Below, one piece after another: positions 1 through 7,862 of a DNA stretch of 10,806 nucleotides. The notes beneath the pieces are model-generated. The model saw nothing but the letters and a program-made list of their open reading frames with translations, searched no databases and had not been told where the DNA came from. The stretch spans positions 1 through 10,806 of the forward strand of contig CANBEE010000078.1 in NCBI GenBank assembly GCA_947367415.1, given 5' to 3'. Made by a program: the position numbers and the translations under genes. Every line of letters begins with the position of its first letter. The stretch's first letter is position 1. This DNA is from an uncultured Bacteroidales bacterium (GTDB lineage Bacteria; Bacteroidota; Bacteroidia; Bacteroidales; Bacteroidaceae).

Positions 1-241
1 GGCAAAAAACATGCCGGTGGTTTAGGCCGGGGGAGAGTCCATGGATTGCGGAGCGCAGTCCGCCAGGACTGTGAACTGCAATCAATTTCTCATTCTCCGA
101 GATATTCTCCCACAGCGTCTTGTCAGCTGCAGGGTCTGTGGCCTCGGGTACCGTATTATAGTCCAGATAATCGGTACATGATGCAGCGACCAATGCGCTA
201 CAAGCCACAACCGCTATTCTTACTTTATTGATGTATTTCAT
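1..241 (-). CDS. Partial lipoprotein with an N-terminal FAS1-like start; runs off the window and may be frameshifted
   Basis: Reading leftward from ATG at 241-239, 80 codons are open to the window edge. The N-terminus is a lipoprotein signal: MKYINKVRIAVV, a hydrophobic stretch, then the lipobox VAASC with Cys22, followed by TDYLDY, whose acidic residues suit surface export in Bacteroidetes. Residues 40-53 (DKTLWENISENEKL) resemble the opening helix of a FAS1 domain. After about residue 53 the annotated frame loses family character. One base out, the sequence reads LQFTVLADCA and, after a TAA at 24-22, TTGMFFA, which looks more like FAS1. A net one-base error near 82 plus a stop is therefore possible, through gene decay or bad sequence at a contig end. 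The start follows an AAAAGGAG site with 9-base spacing; an in-frame ATG at 247-245 is too close to that site. It is the last visible gene of the operon, 35 bases after the preceding stop. The lipoprotein call is firm; the FAS1 call is moderate. Confidence 0.62.
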   Translation of the reverse strand, partial: MKYINKVRIAVVACSALVAASCTDYLDYNTVPEATDPAADKTLWENISENEKLIAVHSPGGLRSAIHGLSPGLNHRHVFC

Positions 242-250
242 AATCATAGT

Positions 251-258
251 CTCCTTTT
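251..258 (-). promoter_or_regulatory. Strong Shine-Dalgarno site before the last, partial lipoprotein gene
   Basis: On the minus strand the gap reads AAAAGGAG, with nine bases between GGAG and the ATG at 241. This is a good match to the 16S anti-Shine-Dalgarno. It stands out because the other four genes have no clear site at the usual spacing, as is common in Bacteroidetes. It favours the ATG at 241 over the in-frame ATG at 247, which would be only three bases from GGAG. Confidence 0.55.
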
Positions 259-261
259 CTT

Positions 262-276
262 TACTATTCTATAGTA
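262..276 (-). repeat. Short perfect inverted repeat directly after the two-FAS1 lipoprotein stop
   Basis: The bases TACTAT and ATAGTA form a perfect 6-bp stem around a 3-base loop. The repeat begins at the base after the TGA of the upstream gene and lies just before the Shine-Dalgarno site of the next one. The stem is almost all A-T and has no following T run on the transcribed strand, so it is not a convincing terminator. It might weakly shape the mRNA between the two genes, or be chance. Confidence 0.3.
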
Positions 277-2457
277 TCAATACCAGTCCTCAGTTAAGTC
301 CTGACTATTCACGACACTTACCGGCACTAATTCGATAAAGTCAATAGAGAATCCCAATTGGTCATATCCCCTAAGCAAGTTCTTGAGACGAATCCAATAG
401 GTTTCACCCTGTTCCAGATGTTCTACGCTGACAATCTTACGCATCATGCTGGTACCATAACCCTCCTCGTAGCGGCAGCAAGCCGAGATACCTGCATCCA
501 TCAAGTCTTGTGCTGTCGTGATACGTCCCAATACTGTATTAAGAGTACCACGAGAGAAACTTGCTGGAGCACGCATATAGCCATGGTTGCGCATTACAAG
601 GTCAGAAGCTACACCATAATCGGTAAACTCCTCAGAAAGCAGATAACCAGTAGACAGACGGTCTCCTTCAATACTTGAGTTAGGGTAACGAGCATCGATA
701 GGAATACCCAACGGGCGCATTGAACTAGGCTCATTAGAGGTACCGATGTAATATTGCTGCAATCCACCATTAGCCATGGGAGGATAGATGATACGTATTT
801 CGTAATCACCTGTCGGAACTGGAGGCAGACGGAATGCAAAGTCATTTTCATCCCAGCCAGACAATTGGTTGGCCTGCCATGCACGCCAAACACCTAATGT
901 ATACCATGCAAGCTTAGTTTTGGTGTTATAGCTAATCAGGTTATCAAAATAGTCCAACGGAAGACGTACCATGCCTCCTGAAGTTCCATAGATATTCATA
1001 GCCGCAGCTTCAGTAGTTGTCACAAAACGGATGTCGTTGTTTATCAACTCTGGGAGTATAGTACCCATATCAATACGCAAACGCTCGTTCAATACACCTG
1101 CAGGAACCTCAGCATCATATACCAAGGGGCGATCAACACGGTGTATATAACCGTTATATGTCTGAATATTCGATTTAGGCGGTCGCTGCACCATACATCC
1201 ATCACGCAGTATCTGATGAGTAGCATCACTACCGAAAGTACCCACCTGATCGGTCAATGTGTTGTTCTGACGCCAGCGATTAATCCAAATGGTTGTTGAC
1301 GAACCTGTATTTTGATACAGGGGCTGCCATATCTTCATCAAGGTATGAGGCAATAGGGTCTCATAGTAGTCGTAAGGTTCACCACCAAAAGCAAAATTCC
1401 AATGGTCGGCCGACTCCGGTACATCCTTCGTATAAACGAGCTTACGGTACTCCATTCCTGCATTAAGGATATGGTAGCGCATAAACATATTCACTACATT
1501 ATAGGTATATTCGTAGTCATCACCCGTAGAGATAGAATTACTTTCCTTGTCGGGATAGTCATACCAATCGGCCGCATTGCCATACCATTCCACACACTTA
1601 GCCTTCAGACTGGCAAAATCGTGGATGCCATACTTGGCAAATGTAGCATTATCCTCAGCAAATATAGTAAACTTAATCTTACACTCGTCAGGCACATGGA
1701 AGGGACCCTGATCTGAGTAGCCAGGACGAGCAGCCTTGTTGTCCAAATGATATGTTCTGGGCGAACCGTCAGCATTAAGTTTCTTGTCCTCTAACAGCAA
1801 CGAGTCCAGTCCGCACTTAACCAATGCCTCATAGAAGATAGTAAACTCCGGATTTCTCTCCAGGACTTCAGGCAGACGTTGTGTCGTGCGAGGAATCATC
1901 TTGTTTATGACATGCACATAGCCATTGGTCATCTCATGGTCATACGAGGTGACCTCTGCCTCATTATTGAGACGTACCACACCGTCATCATCCAATTTGG
2001 AAATGAAGGGGGTATTGAGCATTGTACTTATTTCCTTACCACTGGCATTGCTCAGCTGCTCCACATACGAGTTCATCATAGCCGACAGGTGATAGCGTGC
2101 AATCTCCTTGCACTGCTCTTCCGACAAGCCGTCAACACTATTCTCCGTCAGTCCATTGTGTGGAATACGGGCCAATGTGTCATTGTACAAGCTATCGATA
2201 TACTCATCTACACCCTCGCTGAGAGGAGCATAACAGGTATACTGTCCGTAGGTATCCATCATGCGGTCATAACCCGAGCGCTTCATGATGACATTGAACT
2301 GATGGAAGAGTGAGTCGTTCTCCTCCAAGAAATCCTGAATAGTCTGTCCCGTGAAGGTGTATAGGCTCGAGTCATCGGGCTCCCAGCTACACGAGGTCAG
2401 TGTTACTGACGCACCAAGCAGTACGCCTACAGCAACTTTTATTATATTCTTATTCAT
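277..2457 (-). CDS. Surface lipoprotein with two FAS1 (fasciclin) domains and a C-terminal beta-rich domain
   Basis: The protein has 726 residues from ATG 2457, or 732 from ATG 2475. I prefer 2457 because MNKNIIK gives a classic lipoprotein n-region and A-rich early codons. Positions here count from 2475. The lipobox is LTSC (Cys29), followed by SWEPDD, an acidic tract fitting surface export. FAS1 domain 1 is about 41-195, with the strand YTCYAP (79-84) and the closing NGYVHVINK. FAS1 domain 2 is about 197-455, with FTIFAEDNATF, a YHIL segment and the closing NGYIHRVDRP. The rest, about 460-720, holds strands such as GDYEIRIIY and ends in DFIELVP. It resembles a beta-sandwich binding module but I cannot name a family. 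FAS1 domains generally mediate adhesion or ligand binding. No catalytic motif is seen. It lies 37 bases after the SusD gene, so it is probably a surface partner of the SusCD complex. Confidence 0.88.
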   Translation of the reverse strand: MNKNIIKVAVGVLLGASVTLTSCSWEPDDSSLYTFTGQTIQDFLEENDSLFHQFNVIMKRSGYDRMMDTYGQYTCYAPLSEGVDEYIDSLYNDTLARIPHNGLTENSVDGLSEEQCKEIARYHLSAMMNSYVEQLSNASGKEISTMLNTPFISKLDDDGVVRLNNEAEVTSYDHEMTNGYVHVINKMIPRTTQRLPEVLERNPEFTIFYEALVKCGLDSLLLEDKKLNADGSPRTYHLDNKAARPGYSDQGPFHVPDECKIKFTIFAEDNATFAKYGIHDFASLKAKCVEWYGNAADWYDYPDKESNSISTGDDYEYTYNVVNMFMRYHILNAGMEYRKLVYTKDVPESADHWNFAFGGEPYDYYETLLPHTLMKIWQPLYQNTGSSTTIWINRWRQNNTLTDQVGTFGSDATHQILRDGCMVQRPPKSNIQTYNGYIHRVDRPLVYDAEVPAGVLNERLRIDMGTILPELINNDIRFVTTTEAAAMNIYGTSGGMVRLPLDYFDNLISYNTKTKLAWYTLGVWRAWQANQLSGWDENDFAFRLPPVPTGDYEIRIIYPPMANGGLQQYYIGTSNEPSSMRPLGIPIDARYPNSSIEGDRLSTGYLLSEEFTDYGVASDLVMRNHGYMRAPASFSRGTLNTVLGRITTAQDLMDAGISACCRYEEGYGTSMMRKIVSVEHLEQGETYWIRLKNLLRGYDQLGFSIDFIELVPVSVVNSQDLTEDWY

Positions 2458-2494
2458 AATCGATTCTATTAACATATAGGTTACTGACGCATGA

Positions 2495-4402
2495 TTAGTT
2501 CTTCTCTATTGTACCTCCATCAGAATATACGGGATTCTGCTCCAAAGCGCTATTCACCTCCATCTCGCTTTCGATGACAGGCATATAGAGATAGGGTTCT
2601 GTAGGCATCTTTGCTGTTACACCCTTACCACCTCCTGATGTATACTTGCGGGATATGAGGTTGAGCATTTCATCATAGTTCTTCACATAATCTCCCTGAT
2701 AGGCCAAGATAATGTCATAGCTTACACCACTGACATGGCGATAGTTGTAACGAAGCATATCAAACCAACGCTTTCCTTCGAAGCAGAGCTCACGTGCACG
2801 CTCGTCCATCACAAGAAGCTCCAGCTCACTGGCTGTTGATTCAAAAGAGTTGAAAGCACTCACCTGACGGTTTACATATCCTGCCACATCGACACTGTCA
2901 AACGGAACAGACGATACAGCATACTTCGTAGAGTCGATAGGTGACTTTACATCGTCCGATGTTGAATGTATGGCGCGGGTGTTTACAATCTGTACTTGGC
3001 GAACTGCCTCCACGTTGTAACGTGAGATGGTTTGATTGATTTGGAACAACTGGTCGGCCAATCGGAGTGAGTCTTCCACCGTAGACACTGTTGCCAGCTG
3101 CTCCACGATACCGGCATTGGCTTTAGCCTGTATGAGCGCCTTCTGCACCAGAGCCTCTGCCTTCATCAACATCACGTCAGTAGCGCGGTATACTACCCAG
3201 TTCTGGTTATAGGGGGTGAAAGCACGATTACCACGGATCTCTGATGCCGGGTTCTGCCCCATAAATGTCAGGCCATTCATCCCCACATGCTTACGGATGA
3301 AGAAGCCTTCTTCAGCAGCTCCATTAAAGTCGTATACACTTTCAAATCCACGAACATCATTGACGTAGTGGCTTGTATTGTCGAACACGTAGTTGGCTCT
3401 TCCTGTTCCTACCTTAGCATACGGCTTGCTCGCATAGAATTGCGGTTGGGCATTGGCATTATTATTAATACGGTTATATACGACACACAGTCCTTCGTTG
3501 TTGGTGAACTGCAGTTCGAAGAGTGACTCCTGTCCATTACCATTCTCACTGAACAACTGATTATAATAGCTACTTGCAGGACTCAATCCCCAGCCATCGT
3601 CATCCAACGTCTGCGTGCCAAAACCGTTGGGGTTGCCCGGCGCGTTCTCACGATTTCTGCGGATGACGTTGCTATACTCTATCACTTTGTCGTAGCAATA
3701 CTCATCGCCATAGATGGATGCCTTCCAAAGGTATACATCGGCAAGCAATGCATAGATACCGTCACGAGTGAAGTATCCACAACGAGTCCAATCAGCGACA
3801 GGAATCGCCTGTGTAGAAAGTGCATTGTTCTTCACCTCCTCCAAATCGGCGATAATCTGATCGATAACCACGCTTGGCGCTACCTGAGGAACATTCATCT
3901 CCTGTGAGCTGTTCTTGTATGGCTCCAATATGAGGGGTACATCGCGGAACACACGCACAAGATAGAAATAGCAAAGCGAACGCAAAGCCTTCATCTGCGC
4001 CACATTGTTGAGATGGTCACCCTCCATGTAGTTGGGGTCGATATCCATAACCTCTTCAGACTTGGCAATGACCAGATTACAAGCATTGATAACTGCATAA
4101 AGGTCGCCCCAGTTAGCATAACTGTTCGTTGTCTGTATATTAGCAGAGTAAATCTGGTTGAGGTCTCTATTGTTCAACGATGAGTTGAGGTTCAGTTCAT
4201 CAGAACGTGATGTCCATACCACCAACCGCTGCTGCAAACCACTGGTTGCCATCTTTGAATAGGCACCATTGACCATCAGGGTCACATCATTTTTTGTTTG
4301 CCAAAAATCCTCTTCCACCGTTTTGTCATCGGGTAGAATAACGGTATCAATGCACGATACCAACAGCAAACTGGATGCTATGATTGATATTAGCTTCTTC
4401 AT
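2495..4402 (-). CDS. SusD/RagB-family outer-membrane lipoprotein
   Basis: This is a substrate-binding lipoprotein that, in the family, caps a SusC barrel on the cell surface and delivers ligand into it. The signal is MKKLISIIASSLLLVSC, with Cys17 as the lipidation site. SusD hallmarks appear in order: EEDFWQTKNDV with VNGAYSKM (31-51), the helical NACNLVIAKSEE segment, KALRSLCYFYLVRVFRDVPL (138-157, the best family signature), a TPR-like region with ALLADVYLWKAS (218-229), TDVMLMKAEALV (408-419), and DERARELCFEGKRWFDMLRY (533-552). At 635 residues it is longer than most members (about 500-600), partly because about 90 residues (425-520) separate the MKAEAL helix from the DERARE motif. The gene starts 14 bases after the SusC stop, so the two are surely co-transcribed and paired. 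The ligand cannot be read from sequence. Confidence 0.96.
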   Translation of the reverse strand: MKKLISIIASSLLLVSCIDTVILPDDKTVEEDFWQTKNDVTLMVNGAYSKMATSGLQQRLVVWTSRSDELNLNSSLNNRDLNQIYSANIQTTNSYANWGDLYAVINACNLVIAKSEEVMDIDPNYMEGDHLNNVAQMKALRSLCYFYLVRVFRDVPLILEPYKNSSQEMNVPQVAPSVVIDQIIADLEEVKNNALSTQAIPVADWTRCGYFTRDGIYALLADVYLWKASIYGDEYCYDKVIEYSNVIRRNRENAPGNPNGFGTQTLDDDGWGLSPASSYYNQLFSENGNGQESLFELQFTNNEGLCVVYNRINNNANAQPQFYASKPYAKVGTGRANYVFDNTSHYVNDVRGFESVYDFNGAAEEGFFIRKHVGMNGLTFMGQNPASEIRGNRAFTPYNQNWVVYRATDVMLMKAEALVQKALIQAKANAGIVEQLATVSTVEDSLRLADQLFQINQTISRYNVEAVRQVQIVNTRAIHSTSDDVKSPIDSTKYAVSSVPFDSVDVAGYVNRQVSAFNSFESTASELELLVMDERARELCFEGKRWFDMLRYNYRHVSGVSYDIILAYQGDYVKNYDEMLNLISRKYTSGGGKGVTAKMPTEPYLYMPVIESEMEVNSALEQNPVYSDGGTIEKN

Positions 4403-4416
4403 ATTCTTAGTATGTA

Positions 4417-7400
4417 TTAGAATCCAATGTTGATATTAGCTGTGAACGACTTGGCGCGCGGTGTCTGCGACTTATCTATAGCCTGTCCCCATCCACCAAT
4501 AGAGATTTCAGGGTCAACACCCGAGTAGCGGGTCCAGCAGAAAAGGTTGTTGGCTGTCACATAGAATTGCAAGCGATTGAGACCGTACTTCTTCAACTCC
4601 TTGGGGTCGAAGTTATAACCAACCTGCAAGTTCTGGAAACGCAAGAACGAGCCATCCTCCACATAGCGGCTAGAGCCCTGGTAGTTGTAAGCCGAATTAT
4701 CGTTGTACACATAGATAGCACGTGGCATCAAAGTCTCATCACCATCCTTACGCCAACGCCAGTTGACTGAAGAGGCCTGATTATAGGCTGTAGACATTGA
4801 CTCCAATGTCATACGGGCCTGATTAATGACCTTATTGCCGTAACGATACATGAAACGTGCCTTGAAATTCCAACGTCCGTAATCGAATGAGATGTTGAAA
4901 CCACCGCTCAACTTAGGCAAGCAGTTGCCGAGGTACACGACATCAAGAGCATTGATTTGTCCGTCGTGGTTGACATCCTCATAGATTGCATCACCACCCT
5001 GGAACGAGTAAGAGGGGTTACCATCTACATAGTTGTAAACCATGCGCTGGGGGAGTCCGTTGGCCTGCATGATAACCTTACCATCGGCACCTACCACAAC
5101 GGGGAAGGTCTTGCCATCGGCAAGCATATTATTCAGCTCTGTCTCAAACTGGTCAGCAGTCCATCCCTTCTCGGTACGCAGATTGGTCAGGTAGTCATAG
5201 GTATACTGGTATACACCTTTGTAACGGAATCCATAGATAGAGCCAAGAGGATTGCCCACCTGAATACGATTCTGATAGGTACCACGGTCATTGAATTTCC
5301 AATCTGAGTTGATAGAGTTGAGCACGCGCTCATCCATATCGACAATCACATTGTAGTTCTGTGCGATATTGAATCCTGCACTTACCGAGAACTTGCCCAC
5401 CTTAAGGAATTTTCTGGCATTGACATTCATTTCCCAACCGTCGTTGGTCATGTTGCCGGCATTCTGATAGGCCAGCTGTGCATAACCTGTGGTACTGGGG
5501 ATTCTTACGTTGGTCATCAAGAGGTCTTTCGTGTCCTTATGATAGAAGTCGAAATCCACATCTACGATATCCTTGAGGAAGGTCAAGTTGAAACCAAGGT
5601 TATAAGACGTTGTCTTCTCCCAACGCAAATCGTCGAGTTTGAGTCCGTCCATAGCAGCACCTGCCATACCATTATAACTACCAGCGTTCAGGTTATACGC
5701 ATTATAGAAGAGGTAGTCAGCATCGGGAGCCTTACCTACTATACCCCACGAAGCACGCAAGCCGAGCATGGAGATATGCTCACGCAAAGGTTCGAAGAAC
5801 TTCTCATCCGAAATGTTGTAACGCATTGAAGCACCCGGGAAGTAGGCCCACTTCTGTTTGGGACCAAACTTGGAGTCACCATCGGCACGGAGCGAGACTC
5901 CCAAGTTGTAGATTCCTTTTTTATAAGAGGCATGCGCATTGTAAAGGAAGTATTGTGAATTGGCACGGCTGTTGCCGCTGCTGAGTCCATTAGTTTTATC
6001 ATTAAAGGGCAGTGCACCCGGAGCTGTGGACGAGGTGATACCATCGGGCAAAGAATATTGGCGCACATATTGGTTGGTACTGCGCTGTGTGCTCATCTCG
6101 TAGCGTCCCAACATGGTCATCGACCAGTCCTCATTCTTGAAATAGGGGGTAAACACAAATTCTCCACGAGCGCCTACACGAGTACGGTTGCTCTCGCTCT
6201 TGTCGCTAGTATTGTAGGAGAAGTTATTGGCCCATACACCCGAAGACAGACCTGCAGCAGCATACGAAGGAGTAGATGCCGCATAGATGTCAAAGTCGAT
6301 ACGTCCGTTGAAGGTCAAGCGATGTTCGCCATAGTCCACGCCCAACAACTCGTACTTGATGTTGAAGTCAGGAGTGATGCGATAGGTTGTCTCATTCTTC
6401 CAAGCCATGGCAGCGTATGCTAGCGGATTACCCAACGAGCGGATAGCACGCATCTCATACGAAGAGTAGTTGCCCGTATAGGGTGTGTTCCCATTGAGCG
6501 TACCTTGTGGAGCCATGATATGGAAATGTTCTGTATCGTTTCCTGCAGCATCCTGGCGATAGACACTCATATTGGGTGCTATCTGCTGAGCTATACCGAG
6601 CAGTCCGGCATAGTTCTTGAGGTTATCCGTATAGGTCAATGCGAAGTTTGTCTGGAAACGGATACGGTCTGACACGTCATAGTCAAGCACCAAGCGAGTA
6701 GTCAATCGGTCGAGGTCCTGCTGGATGATTGAACCGCTCTGCTTGTCGTAACCTCCAGAGATACGGAACTGTGCTTTCTCACCACCACCACTGATATTGA
6801 GGTTGTATGAGTGCATGCCACCAAACTGAGTCACGAGGTCTACCCAATCGGTATTATTGTTCCAGTTCTGATACTCAGCCCACGACTTGTCGTAGTTAAT
6901 CTCGCGAATGTTGGCCGTAGCTGTATTCGACTGGTTGGGATTATAATATTCCTCCTTGAGCAGCATGGTGTAGTCATCACCGGTGAGGAGGTCGTATCCC
7001 TTGGGCTGCCACGTTCCTGTATACTTATAGGAGAAGTTTACACGGGGCTTTCCACGGCTACCGCGCTTGGTGGTAATCAAAATAACACCGTTAGCACCCT
7101 TCGAACCCCAAACTGCTGTAGCAGCGGCATCCTTGAGGACGTTAATATCGGCAATATCCTCTACATTCACCGAAAGCAACGAAGCATATTCTTCATCCGT
7201 GGCGTTGGTAAAATCGAAGGTCTCATCGGGATTATCAAAGATCTTGTCGTCAACAACGATGAGCGGCTCGGCATTACCATTGATAGAGGTAACACCACGC
7301 AGACGCATCGTTGTACCGGCACCAAGGTTACCAGAGTTCATCACGATGTCGAGACCTGCAATCTCTCCCTGCAGAGCCTCATCGGCTGAGGTAAATGCCA

Positions 7401-7836
7401 TACCTTCCACCTCTGCAAGGTCGAATTTCTGGCTTGCCACGGTCATCTCCCTCTCAGGGATTGACAGACCACCCGAGTTGGTGCGGTTACCCTCTACTAC
7501 CACCTCAGTCAGTGAAGTCGACTCGGCCTCCATCACGATAGTGAAGAATACCTTATCACCAATGGCGAGAGTCATGGTCTTGTTACCTACGTATGAAATC
7601 ACCAATTTGTTCTTGGGGTTCTTGATCTCCAAAGAGAAGTTACCCATCATATCAGTTTGGACCGCACTGACGATACGATTGTCATTGTCACGCTCTGTGA
7701 CGTTGGCAAACATTACAGGTCCCATCGGGTCTTCTACCGTACCTGATATGACCTTGCTCTGTGCCATAACGCCCTGAGTCAGCAGACAGAACAGACATAT
7801 CATTAGGACTTTTGCTCTTGACATAGTATATATCAT
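4417..7836 (-). CDS. SusC/RagA-family TonB-dependent outer-membrane transporter
   Basis: The product is a 22-strand-type barrel that imports large ligands using TonB energy, with the SusD protein as its lid. From ATG 7836 it has 1139 residues; the in-frame ATG at 7824 (MSRAKVLM) is an equally good signal-peptide start. Signal peptidase I likely cuts after VMA (24-26 is MAQ). Residues 29-100 form a carboxypeptidase-regulatory-like beta domain (ISGTVEDPMGPV, then MGNFSLEI and VISYVG). A TonB-box-like LTEVVVEG lies at 109-116. The plug, about 120-258, contains ALQGEIAGLDIV, RLRGVTSINGNAEPLIVVDD and the SusC signature INVLKDAAATAVWGSKGANG (231-250). The barrel follows, with ADGDSKFGP (651-659), an EF-hand-like loop DVNHDGQINALD (954-965), and a terminal Phe in NINIGF. 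It has no N-terminal STN signalling domain, so it is unlikely to drive an anti-sigma circuit itself. It starts 26 bases after the first FAS1 gene. Confidence 0.97.
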   Translation of the reverse strand: MIYTMSRAKVLMICLFCLLTQGVMAQSKVISGTVEDPMGPVMFANVTERDNDNRIVSAVQTDMMGNFSLEIKNPKNKLVISYVGNKTMTLAIGDKVFFTIVMEAESTSLTEVVVEGNRTNSGGLSIPEREMTVASQKFDLAEVEGMAFTSADEALQGEIAGLDIVMNSGNLGAGTTMRLRGVTSINGNAEPLIVVDDKIFDNPDETFDFTNATDEEYASLLSVNVEDIADINVLKDAAATAVWGSKGANGVILITTKRGSRGKPRVNFSYKYTGTWQPKGYDLLTGDDYTMLLKEEYYNPNQSNTATANIREINYDKSWAEYQNWNNNTDWVDLVTQFGGMHSYNLNISGGGEKAQFRISGGYDKQSGSIIQQDLDRLTTRLVLDYDVSDRIRFQTNFALTYTDNLKNYAGLLGIAQQIAPNMSVYRQDAAGNDTEHFHIMAPQGTLNGNTPYTGNYSSYEMRAIRSLGNPLAYAAMAWKNETTYRITPDFNIKYELLGVDYGEHRLTFNGRIDFDIYAASTPSYAAAGLSSGVWANNFSYNTSDKSESNRTRVGARGEFVFTPYFKNEDWSMTMLGRYEMSTQRSTNQYVRQYSLPDGITSSTAPGALPFNDKTNGLSSGNSRANSQYFLYNAHASYKKGIYNLGVSLRADGDSKFGPKQKWAYFPGASMRYNISDEKFFEPLREHISMLGLRASWGIVGKAPDADYLFYNAYNLNAGSYNGMAGAAMDGLKLDDLRWEKTTSYNLGFNLTFLKDIVDVDFDFYHKDTKDLLMTNVRIPSTTGYAQLAYQNAGNMTNDGWEMNVNARKFLKVGKFSVSAGFNIAQNYNVIVDMDERVLNSINSDWKFNDRGTYQNRIQVGNPLGSIYGFRYKGVYQYTYDYLTNLRTEKGWTADQFETELNNMLADGKTFPVVVGADGKVIMQANGLPQRMVYNYVDGNPSYSFQGGDAIYEDVNHDGQINALDVVYLGNCLPKLSGGFNISFDYGRWNFKARFMYRYGNKVINQARMTLESMSTAYNQASSVNWRWRKDGDETLMPRAIYVYNDNSAYNYQGSSRYVEDGSFLRFQNLQVGYNFDPKELKKYGLNRLQFYVTANNLFCWTRYSGVDPEISIGGWGQAIDKSQTPRAKSFTANINIGF

Positions 7837-7862
7837 TTTAAATAGTTAGCTTATTCCTTTAA

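Noticed and set aside
46..231. A 61-codon plus-strand open frame at the left end
   Set aside because: It is antisense to the partial lipoprotein gene, whose signal peptide and lipobox are clear, and it has no start context or domain.
262..276. Inverted repeat as a rho-independent terminator
   Set aside because: The stem is only 6 bp, nearly all A-T, has a 3-base loop and no T run follows on the transcribed strand; a Shine-Dalgarno site and gene follow directly.
4942..4977. Dockerin or EF-hand domain within SusC (DVNHDGQINALD)
   Set aside because: A single Ca-binding-like loop of this kind is common in SusC barrels; there is no second repeat, so it is not a dockerin module or a cellulosome-type link.
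6811..7389. A 192-codon plus-strand open frame within the SusC region
   Set aside because: Shadow of the SusC gene in another frame; overlaps a second antisense frame and shows no protein-family features.
7067..7777. A 236-codon open frame on the plus strand opposite the SusC N-terminal region
   Set aside because: It lies wholly antisense to a well-supported SusC gene, has no recognisable domain or signal, and its composition (Ser/Thr/Ile/Val-rich) is what the complement of this coding frame would give.
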